The notes beneath the pieces were generated by a model that was given only the letters and a program-made list of their open reading frames with translations, was not told the DNA's origin and did not search any database. This document shows, piece by piece, positions 7,138 through 14,781 of a DNA stretch of 30,653 bases (the stretch's first letter is position 1; each line of letters begins with the position of its first letter). Origin of the DNA: CAADGL01 sp964643885 (GTDB lineage Bacteria > Planctomycetota > Phycisphaerae > UBA1845 > Fen-1342). Location: contig CAZXUI010000057.1 in NCBI GenBank assembly GCA_964643885.1, positions 1 through 30,653 on the forward strand. Direction: 5' to 3'. The position numbers and the translations under genes are program-made.

Positions 7138-9882
7138 GTGACCCGCGCCGCTCGGCCGCGCTCGCGCCCGTCCGCCGCTCCGGCCGCCGCGCCGCCCGCG
7201 TCACAATCCCTGGCCGCTCCGGAGAGCCTCATCGTGAACCGAGCCGACCAATCACCACCCGCAGCCGCTCACCTCCAGGGACCCGCCACGCAGACGCCCG
7301 TGCCTCCGCCCGAGACGCACGACAGCGCCGGCGGCAGCCACGAGCCCGAGCCGCTGCCGCTGGACACCGTCTCGCCTCAATTCACCGTCCGGGCCGTCCT
7401 GACCGGCATGTTTCTCGGCGCCGTGCTCTCCATGTGCAACATCTACACCGGCCTCAAGATCGGCTGGAGCTTCAACATGTCGATCACGGCCGCGCTGCTC
7501 AGCTACGCCTTCTGGATGTCGCTGAGCCGGCTGTTCGGCACGCGTCCCTGGGGCATCCTCGAAAACAACATCAACCAGACGGCCTGCTCGTCCGGCGCCT
7601 CGGTCTCTTCCGCGGGACTCGTCGCGCCCATCCCCGCCTTGGCAATGCTCACCGGCCAGACGCTTACCTGGCACTATCTCGCGCTATGGGTCTTCTCCGT
7701 CTGCATGGTCGGCATCACGCTGGCCATCGCCTTGCGGCGGCAGATGCTGCTGGTCGACAAGCTGCCCTTCGCCCTCGGCATCGCCTCGGCCGAGACGCTG
7801 CGCGAGATGTACGCCCGCGGCTCCGAGGCCATCCGCCGCGCGATGGTGCTGCTCAGCTCCGCCGTCGTCGCGGCTCTGCTCTATCTGCTCACGCAGTACC
7901 AGTGGCAGACCAAGATCCCCGGCCTTGCCTCGTTCAAGCTGGAGAAATGGGCCCCCGAAGGCGTCGCCGTCGGCGGCTTCAAGGCCAAGTCGCTCACCTT
8001 TTCGCTCGATCCCTCGCTGCTGATGGTCGGCGTCGGCGGCATCATCGGCCTGCGCGCCTGCGTCTCGCTCGTCGTCGGCGCGGTGCTGGCCTATGCCGTC
8101 GTCGCGCCCTGGCTGCTGCACACCGGCCACATGCGCCTCACGGTCCGCGAGCCGCTCATCTTCCTGCCGGCCGGCGTCGAGTTCGAGCCGGAGCCGCGCA
8201 GCTTCGCGTCTTATGACGACGGCAATCACACACTCGTCTACAAGGGCGTCATGACGCCCGAGCAGCGCGACGAGCTGCTCGCCAAGAGCGACGACCCGCT
8301 CTACCAGCAGGCCGTGCTGAAGCTGTTCTTCGCTTCGCAGCTCCACCCGACGGATGAACAAGCCGCAGCCGAGGCCGCCCTCGTCACGACGCGCTACGTC
8401 CGCTTCAGCACACCGCTGGCCGCTCTGCCCGACTGCGAGCTGCCGATGATCCCGCGCAAGTTCGCCCACGTCGTCCGCTTCGACGCCGCCGGCGGTAAGC
8501 TGACCGCAATCGGTCTCATGAGCGACGAGGCCCGCGCTCTGATGCTCGAACGGGCCGCTCTCGCGCAGACCTACGAGCCCTCGCTGCTCGAGCAGTGGAC
8601 CCCCGACTGGCTTGCCAAGCCTCAGCCCCCGCAGGCGGAACGGATCGCCGCCTTCCGCAGTGCCGTTAACGAGCTCTATGAGCGCTCCCGCCGGCCGCTG
8701 ATCGACACCGCCGGCCGGGACGTCGTCGAGCTGGCCGGCGGCGTCGTCTACGACGCCCGAAACCAGCGCCTCAGCGTCACCGGCAAGCTCGCTCCGGACG
8801 ACAAGCAGGCCCTCGCCGCCGTCAGTGACAATCCCGATTTCACGGCCTCGCTGGCACTGCTGACCGCCGGCACGTCGCTCCGCCGCGCGGATGCGAACTT
8901 CGGCGACATGAACAAGTGGCTGCTCTGGCCGGGCGTCACGCTGATGGTCGTCGCTTCGCTCGTCTCCTTCAGCTTCTCCTGGCGCTCGGTTCTCTCGGCC
9001 GTTCCCTTCGGCGGCAGCAAGTTCGACGGCGACGCCGGCCGCCCGCAGCGCAGCCCGCACGAAGTCACCGCCGCCTGGTTCGCGACCGGCCTGATCGTCG
9101 CCCTGATCGTCTCCGTCGCGCTTCAGGTCTCCTTCTTCGCGATCGCCTGGTGGGCCGCCGTGCTCGGTGTGCTGCTCTCGTTCGTGCTCGCGCTCGTGGC
9201 CGCCCGTGTCTCCGGCGAGACGAGCATCACGCCCGTCGGCCCCATGGGCAAAGTCACCCAGCTCGTCTTCGGCGTGCTCGTGCCCCAGAACCCAGCCCCC
9301 AACCTCATGGCTGCGAACGTCACCGGCGGCGCCGCCAGCCAGTGCGCCGACCTTCTGCACGACCTCAAGACCGGCCAGCTGATCGGCGCCTCGCCGCGGC
9401 TGCAATCGGTCGCCCAGATCTTCGGCGCCTTGGCCGGCTCGCTGGTCGGCTCGGCCGTCTACCTGATCATGATCCCCAACCCCAAGGAGCAGCTCCTGAC
9501 CGAGGAGTGGCCGGCCATCGCGGTGGCCGCGTGGAAGGCCGTCGCCGAGGTCTTCCAGGTGGGCCTCTCCGCTCTGCCGAGCGGCACCGTGACAGCCATG
9601 GCCATCGCCGCCGCCCTCGGCGTCGCCCTGCCGGTGGCTGAAAAGCTCATCCCGCGCAGGGCCCGCTGGGTCGTCCCCAGCGCCGCCAGCCTCGGCCTGG
9701 CCTTCGTCATTCCGGCGTACAATGGAGTGTCGGTTTTTCTGGGCGGGCTGGCCGCGGCGGTCTTCGCCGGCGCCTCTCCCTCGCTTGCCAAGCGCTTCCT
9801 GGTGGCCTGCTGTGCGGGCCTCGTCGCGGGCGAGAGCCTCAGCGGCGTCGGTGTGTCGATCCAGAAGATCATCGGCGGCTAG
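7138..9882 (+). CDS. OPT-family (oligopeptide/metal-chelate) transporter with a large soluble insertion
   Basis: This multi-spanning membrane protein carries OPT-superfamily signatures: NIYTGLKIGWSFNMS near residue 101, ENNINQTACSSGASVSSAG near 142 and the late NLMAANVTGGAASQCADLLHDLKTG. Prokaryotic members import peptides or metal chelates by secondary transport; the substrate is unknown. From the GTG at 7138 it has 914 residues, clearly longer than the ~600-700 I expect. The excess is a hydrophilic block at about residues 331-590 between two membrane segments, just before the conserved NKWLLWPGV. The first ~75 residues are Ala/Pro-rich. A GTG at 7234 preceded by GGAGAG with 7-nt spacing is a better-supported start and would remove 32 residues. 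glgP follows after 35 nt. Confidence 0.92.
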   Translation: MTRAARPRSRPSAAPAAAPPASQSLAAPESLIVNRADQSPPAAAHLQGPATQTPVPPPETHDSAGGSHEPEPLPLDTVSPQFTVRAVLTGMFLGAVLSMCNIYTGLKIGWSFNMSITAALLSYAFWMSLSRLFGTRPWGILENNINQTACSSGASVSSAGLVAPIPALAMLTGQTLTWHYLALWVFSVCMVGITLAIALRRQMLLVDKLPFALGIASAETLREMYARGSEAIRRAMVLLSSAVVAALLYLLTQYQWQTKIPGLASFKLEKWAPEGVAVGGFKAKSLTFSLDPSLLMVGVGGIIGLRACVSLVVGAVLAYAVVAPWLLHTGHMRLTVREPLIFLPAGVEFEPEPRSFASYDDGNHTLVYKGVMTPEQRDELLAKSDDPLYQQAVLKLFFASQLHPTDEQAAAEAALVTTRYVRFSTPLAALPDCELPMIPRKFAHVVRFDAAGGKLTAIGLMSDEARALMLERAALAQTYEPSLLEQWTPDWLAKPQPPQAERIAAFRSAVNELYERSRRPLIDTAGRDVVELAGGVVYDARNQRLSVTGKLAPDDKQALAAVSDNPDFTASLALLTAGTSLRRADANFGDMNKWLLWPGVTLMVVASLVSFSFSWRSVLSAVPFGGSKFDGDAGRPQRSPHEVTAAWFATGLIVALIVSVALQVSFFAIAWWAAVLGVLLSFVLALVAARVSGETSITPVGPMGKVTQLVFGVLVPQNPAPNLMAANVTGGAASQCADLLHDLKTGQLIGASPRLQSVAQIFGALAGSLVGSAVYLIMIPNPKEQLLTEEWPAIAVAAWKAVAEVFQVGLSALPSGTVTAMAIAAALGVALPVAEKLIPRRARWVVPSAASLGLAFVIPAYNGVSVFLGGLAAAVFAGASPSLAKRFLVACCAGLVAGESLSGVGVSIQKIIGG

Positions 9883-9917
9883 CAATTCACCGCCCCGGCG
9901 CGGAGGCGAAGTACGCC

Positions 9918-12452
9918 ATGAGCACGACACCATTCCAGAAGACGACGACCCGCACGCGGCGCGGACCATTTGACCCGCGCGCTGAAACGATCGTCCGCGG
10001 CTTCCGCCAGCACCTGCACTTCACCCAGGCCCGCGACTGGCAGACCGCCACCACCCACGACCAGTTCGTCAGCCTCGCCTACGCCGTCCGCGACTGCATC
10101 GTCGATCGCATGATCGCCACCCAGACCACCTACCGCCGCCGCGACGCCAAGCGCGTCTACTACCTCTCGCTCGAATACCTGCTCGGCCGCCAGCTCAGGA
10201 TGAACCTCGTCCGCCTCGGCCTCTTCGAACCGGTCCGCGAGCAGCTCGGCAAGATCGGCGTCAACCTCGACGCCCTTTGCGGATACGAGCCCGACGCCGG
10301 CCTGGGCAACGGCGGCCTCGGCCGCCTGGCCGCCTGCTTCCTCGATTCGCTGGCCACGCTCGAGTACCCCGCCTACGGCTACGGCATCCGCTACGAGTAC
10401 GGCATCTTCGACCAGGACATCGTCGACGGCTGGCAGGTCGAGCGGCCGGACGACTGGCTCCGCTTCGGCTCGCCCTGGGAAATCCCCCGCCTGGAGCAGA
10501 GCACCTCCGTCCGCCTCTACGGCCATGTCGAGACCGCCTTTGCCGCCGACGGCCAGTTCCGGCCGGTCTGGCGGGCCGGCCGCACCGTCGTCGGCGTGCC
10601 GTACGACATCCCCATGGTCGCCTACGGCGCGCGGACGGTGAACCTGCTCCGCCTCTGGTCCGCCCGCGCGGGCGAGGCCTTCGACCTGGACGCCTTCAAC
10701 CGCGGCGGCTACGTCGAGGCGATTCGCGAAAAGGCCATGAGCGAGACGATCTCGAAGGTGCTCTACCCCGACGACCGCCACGAGGCCGGCCGCGAGCTGC
10801 GCCTGATCCAGCAGTACTTCTTCGTCGCCTGCACGCTCAGCGACATCCTCCGCCGCTACGACCGGGACCACGAGACGATCGACGCGCTGCCCGACAAGGT
10901 CGCCATCCAGCTCAACGATACGCATCCCGCCCTCGCCGTGGCCGAGCTGATGCGAATCCTGCTCGACGAGCGGGCCATCCCCTGGATGCGGGCCTGGGAG
11001 ATCACGCAGGCCTGCTTCGGCTACACGAACCACACGCTGTTGCCGGAGGCGCTCGAGGTCTGGCCGGTCGAGCTGCTCGAGCGCGTCCTGCCGCGGCATC
11101 TCCAGATCATCTACGAGCTGAACAAGCGCTTCCTGGACTCGGTCGAGAAGCGCTGGCCGGGCGACGTCGCCCGCCGCCGCCGCATGTCGCTGGTGCAGGA
11201 ATCGCCCTTCAAGGGCATCCGCATGGCCCACCTGGCCATCGTCGGCAGCCACCACGTCAACGGCGTGGCCGCCCTGCACACCGAGCTGCTTCGCACGCAC
11301 CTGGTGCCGGATTTCGCCCAGATGTGGCCCGACAAGTTCGTCAACAAGACCAACGGCGTCACGCCCCGCCGCTGGCTGCTGGCCTGCAATCCCGGCCTGG
11401 CCGCCGCCATCACCCGTCGCATCGGCGAAGGGTGGGTCCGCGACCTCGAGCAGCTCCGCAAGCTCGAGCCGCTGGCCGACGATCCCGAGTTCCAGGCCGA
11501 GCTGGGCGAGATCAAGCGGGCCAACAAGCAGCGCCTGGCCGAGGCCGTGCATCGCCGCCATGGCATCAAGCTGCCGGTCGATTTCCTCTTCGACGTGCAG
11601 ATCAAGCGCCTGCACGAATACAAGCGCCAGCTCCTGAACGCCCTGCGGCTCGTGATCGTCTATCAGAGGCTTCTGGCCGACCCGCACTACGACCCCGTCC
11701 CGCGCGTCGTCATCTTCGGCGCCAAGGCCGCGCCCGCCTACTGGCGGGCCAAGCTGATCATCAAGCTCATCAACGAAATCGCCCGCAAGATTCAGGGCGA
11801 CGAGCGCGTCCGCGAGAAGCTCAAAGTCATCTTCCTGCCCAACTACCGCGTGACGCTCGCCGAGCAGATCATCCCCGCGGCCGACCTTTCCGAGCAGATT
11901 TCCACCGCCGGCAAGGAGGCCTCCGGAACCGGAAACATGAAGCTCGCGCTCAACGGGGCGCTGACGATCGGCACGCTCGACGGCGCCAATATCGAGATCC
12001 GCCAGGCCGTCGGCGAGGAGAACTTCTTCCTCTTCGGCCTGACGGCCGAGCAGGTCGCCCAGCGCACCGGCACCTACAACCCGCACGACATCTATCACGA
12101 CAGCGCGGAAATTCGCCGCGCGCTGGACGCCATCCGCTCCGGCGAATTCTCTCCGCAGCAGCCCGACCTGTTCGCGCCGGTGTACGACTGGCTGCTGCGC
12201 GAGGGCGACCGCTACTTCCTCCTGGCAGACATGGATTCCTACCTGGCGGCCCAGCAGCGCGTCGACGATCTGTGGCGCGAGCCGGCCGCATGGATGCGCA
12301 GCGTCATCCTCAATATCGCCCGCTGCGGCCGCTTCTCCAGTGACCGCACGATCCGCGAATACGCCGACGAGATCTGGCGCATCACGCCCGTCCCGGTCGA
12401 GACCCGCGCCCCGCGCCGGCCGCGCTCCGTCCGCCGTCCGCGGAGCCAGTGA
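9918..12452 (+). CDS. glgP: Glycogen/maltodextrin phosphorylase
   Basis: This enzyme phosphorolyses alpha-1,4-glucan ends to glucose-1-phosphate in the cytoplasm. The 844-residue length matches GH-unrelated GT35 phosphorylases. Conserved elements are VYYLSLEYLLGR, the glycine loop GLGNGGLGRLAACFLDS, NDTHPALAVAELMR, TNHTLLPEALE, NKTNGVTPRRWL, FDVQIKRLHEYKRQLLN, and the PLP site EASGTGNMKLALNG in which Lys675 forms the Schiff base. The N-terminus lacks the long phosphoregulatory extension of animal enzymes, so allosteric control is probably simple. GGAGG occurs about 12 nt before the ATG. The gene is co-directional with the OPT gene 35 nt upstream; no glycogen synthase or branching gene is in view. 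22-bp repeats begin directly after its stop. Confidence 0.97.
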   Translation: MSTTPFQKTTTRTRRGPFDPRAETIVRGFRQHLHFTQARDWQTATTHDQFVSLAYAVRDCIVDRMIATQTTYRRRDAKRVYYLSLEYLLGRQLRMNLVRLGLFEPVREQLGKIGVNLDALCGYEPDAGLGNGGLGRLAACFLDSLATLEYPAYGYGIRYEYGIFDQDIVDGWQVERPDDWLRFGSPWEIPRLEQSTSVRLYGHVETAFAADGQFRPVWRAGRTVVGVPYDIPMVAYGARTVNLLRLWSARAGEAFDLDAFNRGGYVEAIREKAMSETISKVLYPDDRHEAGRELRLIQQYFFVACTLSDILRRYDRDHETIDALPDKVAIQLNDTHPALAVAELMRILLDERAIPWMRAWEITQACFGYTNHTLLPEALEVWPVELLERVLPRHLQIIYELNKRFLDSVEKRWPGDVARRRRMSLVQESPFKGIRMAHLAIVGSHHVNGVAALHTELLRTHLVPDFAQMWPDKFVNKTNGVTPRRWLLACNPGLAAAITRRIGEGWVRDLEQLRKLEPLADDPEFQAELGEIKRANKQRLAEAVHRRHGIKLPVDFLFDVQIKRLHEYKRQLLNALRLVIVYQRLLADPHYDPVPRVVIFGAKAAPAYWRAKLIIKLINEIARKIQGDERVREKLKVIFLPNYRVTLAEQIIPAADLSEQISTAGKEASGTGNMKLALNGALTIGTLDGANIEIRQAVGEENFFLFGLTAEQVAQRTGTYNPHDIYHDSAEIRRALDAIRSGEFSPQQPDLFAPVYDWLLREGDRYFLLADMDSYLAAQQRVDDLWREPAAWMRSVILNIARCGRFSSDRTIREYADEIWRITPVPVETRAPRRPRSVRRPRSQ

Positions 12453-12458
12453 GGCTCG

Positions 12459-12540
12459 CGGCTCGGATCCCTGGCGCTCTCGGCTCGGATCCCTCTCGGC
12501 CGCGGCTCAGTTCCCTGGCGCTCGCGGCTCGAATCACACC
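12459..12540. repeat. 22-bp tandem repeat, three full units plus a partial
   Basis: Exact 22-nt periodicity: units start at 12459, 12481 and 12503, with a partial unit at 12525. Each begins CGGCTC followed by GGATCCCT or a close variant, and the first and third end in GGCGCTC plus one base. The partial unit runs into the 3' end of the methyltransferase gene copy. The unit is related to the ACGGTCGCGGCTCGG core of the repeats at 18.7, 22.4 and 27.2 kb, so this looks like a degenerate tandem form of one family. Confidence 0.8.
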
Positions 12541-12564
12541 CGCGTGAACTCCATCACGAGCTGA

Positions 12565-12664
12565 NNNNNNNNNNNNNNNNNNNNNNNNNNNNNNNNNNNN
12601 NNNNNNNNNNNNNNNNNNNNNNNNNNNNNNNNNNNNNNNNNNNNNNNNNNNNNNNNNNNNNNNN
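12565..12664. other. 100-N scaffold gap with duplicated 55-bp flanks
   Basis: The 55 bases ending at 12564 are identical to the 55 bases starting at 12665. Both copies encode the last residues of the methyltransferase in reverse. This is what two contigs sharing a k-mer-length overlap look like when joined with a default gap, so the gap and one copy are probably not real sequence. Confidence 0.9.
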
Positions 12665-12688
12665 GTTCCCTGGCGCTCGCGGCTCGAA

Positions 12689-13522
12689 TCACACCCGCGT
12701 GAACTCCATCACGAGCTGATCCCCCAGCCGCGTTCTCAGCCGGCTCGCGCGCCGCTCCAGCGCCCGCAGCGGCCCGGGCAGGTCCCGAATCCGCCCGGCC
12801 GACAAGACTCGAAATATCTGCCCCAGCAGCAGAAATGCCCGCAGACCGGGAAAGAACACCTCCGCCCGCCGGACCCGCAGGCTCGCCGGCGCGAACGATT
12901 CGATCCGCCGCTGGCGATAGTGCCGGTGCCACGGCCGCCGATCCCGGCTTGTGCTGATATCTCCGATCAGCCCGATCTGTGCCGTCTGCTCGAACCGCCG
13001 CTGGTAGTACGCGTCATCGCGAAGCACCCGGCGATGAACGAAGCGATGCAGCCTGGGAAACACGAACTTCAGATTCCCCGGATCCAGAAAAGTCAGCAGC
13101 CCCGCGTGCGGCGTCGTCAGCAGCAGCCGACCGCCCGGCCGCAGCAGCCGCGCCACCTCGTTCAGCGTCGCCCGCTCGTCGGGCACGTGCTCGATCACCT
13201 CGATCAGCGTGACCGTGTCGAAGCTCTCATCCGGATAGCTCGTGCGGCCGTCGAGCCCGATCACGTCGAAACGGCACGTCGGACAGCGCTTCCGCGCTTC
13301 GGCGATCGCCGCCGCATCGACGTCCACCCCGTGCGCCTCGTCGCAATAATCCTTGACCACTTCCAGAAGCGCCCCCTCGCCGCAGCCGTAATCCAGCAGC
13401 CATCCCAGCGGCGGCGTCAGCCACGCCAGCGCCCGGTCCAGCCAGCGCCAGGTTCGCCAGCTCGGCGGCGGCTCGCCCGGACGCACAACCGCGTCCCGCA
13501 TCGGCTCGCCGGCTGTCTCCAT
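12689..13522 (-). CDS. Class I SAM-dependent methyltransferase
   Basis: The Rossmann-fold methyltransferase motifs are in order: motif I LLDYGCGEGALLEVV (SAM-binding glycine loop), the acidic end of strand 2 GVDVDAAAI, FDTVTLIEVIEHVPDE (motif IV/post-I region typical of UbiG- and Hen1-like enzymes) and the LLRPGGRLLLTTPH strand. About 277 residues from the ATG at 13522, which has GGTGGGG just upstream; an alternative ATG lies at 13501. The C-terminal third, rich in Arg and aromatics, is not recognised. The acceptor substrate is unknown. It follows the TPR gene after ~50 nt on the same strand and may be co-transcribed. The last codons are repeated on the far side of the scaffold gap, an assembly effect. 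Confidence 0.88.
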   Translation of the reverse strand: METAGEPMRDAVVRPGEPPPSWRTWRWLDRALAWLTPPLGWLLDYGCGEGALLEVVKDYCDEAHGVDVDAAAIAEARKRCPTCRFDVIGLDGRTSYPDESFDTVTLIEVIEHVPDERATLNEVARLLRPGGRLLLTTPHAGLLTFLDPGNLKFVFPRLHRFVHRRVLRDDAYYQRRFEQTAQIGLIGDISTSRDRRPWHRHYRQRRIESFAPASLRVRRAEVFFPGLRAFLLLGQIFRVLSAGRIRDLPGPLRALERRASRLRTRLGDQLVMEFTRV

Positions 13523-13571
13523 AACCCCACCACTTCCGATCGGTACGGCAATCGCAGCAGGCCGCAAGCTC

Positions 13572-14701
13572 CTACGGCGGACCCGCCACGCGCTCCAGCA
13601 TCCGCACCCGCTGCGGATGCGTCGGCTCCGCCTCCAGCACCATTCGATACAACCGTCGCGCTTCCTCGTGACGCTGCGCGTCCCACTCCGCATCCGCGCA
13701 GCGCAGCTTCAGCTCCAGATCGTCCGGCCGCAGCGTCATCGCCCGCCGCAGAAACGCCGCACACAGACCCGCGTCCCCGCCCTGGTTGTACCGCTCCGCC
13801 ACTTTCAGATACGTCGCCAGCAGAATCTCATCCGCCTGATCCGGCCGCCGATCCGCCATCAGCCGTACGTAGCGCAGGTATTCGTCGATCCGGTCCGACT
13901 CCAGCGCCAGCCCCGCCAGAGTCTCCAGCGCCTCGTCCAACACCGCCGAACCCGGCTCGAGCAGCGCCGCCTCCCGCGCCTGCAAGATCGCCAGCCCTAC
14001 CGCCGNNNNNNNNNNNNNNNNNNNNNNNNNNNNNNNNNNNNNNNNNNNNNNNNNNNNNNNNNNNNNNNNNNNNNNNNNNNNNNNNNNNNNNNNNNNNNNN
14101 NNNNNAGCCGCAGCGCCCGCCCGCATTGATCCGCCCGCAGCGCACACTCGATCCGCGCTGTCCAGGCCGCCTCCGACTCGCGGAACCGCCGCACCGCTTC
14201 CGCCAGCGTTTCCGCCTGCGCGTCCCCGCGCCCCGCGGCCGCGTATGCCTCCGCCAACAGCAGCATTCCTTCCGCCGTCAACTCGTCGTGCCGCGCCCGC
14301 AGCGTCTCGACCGCCGCGTCGAACTGTCCCGCCCGCAGCCGCTCCCGCGCCAGCGCGATCCGCACATCCATCGCCTCCGGCCGCTGCGTCAGCAGATTCG
14401 CCAGCAGCCGCAGCGCCTCGGCCCGGTCGCCCGCGGCCGCGCTCGCCTCCGCCAGCCGCAGCACGGTCGGCACGTGCTCCGGCCGGCGGGCCAGCGCCTC
14501 GCGCAGGTCGAGCACCGCCCCGGCCGCGTCGCCCGCCAGGAGCTTCTGCGAGCCGGTCTCGAACAGCTCGTCGCTGGTCCGGAACGGGCGCGATTGCGCC
14601 GCCGCGGCCGGACCGCCCCAGACCGGCCAGAATGCAATCGGAATGGTCACGATAATCAGCAGGCGGGCCCGTCGTCGCATGTCTTCCGCTTCCGCTGCCA
14701 T
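13572..14701 (-). CDS. Secreted or periplasmic TPR-repeat protein, interrupted by a scaffold gap
   Basis: Two reading frames on either side of the 100-N gap (14006-14105) form one protein of helical TPR-type repeats. The N-terminal part has a signal-peptide-like segment (RARLLIIVTIPIAFWPVWGGPAAAA) and then repeats such as ELFETGSQKLLAGDAAGAVLDL and HVPTVLRLAEASAAAGDRAEAL. The C-terminal part contains repeats ending in EEARRLYRMVLEAEPTHPQRVRML. Such proteins are protein-interaction scaffolds; the partner is unknown. The frames do not match across exactly 100 bases, as expected for a gap of arbitrary size. Start candidates are ATG 14701 (GGAGG but only 3 nt away) and ATG 14680. It is divergent from mutS2, with about 80 nt between the starts. 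Confidence 0.82.
14006..14105. other. 100-N scaffold gap inside the TPR gene
   Basis: A run of exactly 100 N, a conventional placeholder length. The flanks are not repeats of each other, so unlike the first gap some real coding sequence is probably missing here. Confidence 0.95.
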
Positions 14702-14781
14702 GTACCTCCGGCGAGAGGCTCGCAGCCCGGCGTTCGATCCGCTATTGTGACCCGCAAGGCGGGCGGCGACAATCGAAAACC

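Noticed and set aside
12459..12540. CRISPR array
   Set aside because: Units are contiguous 22-mers without unique spacers, and no cas genes are in the window.
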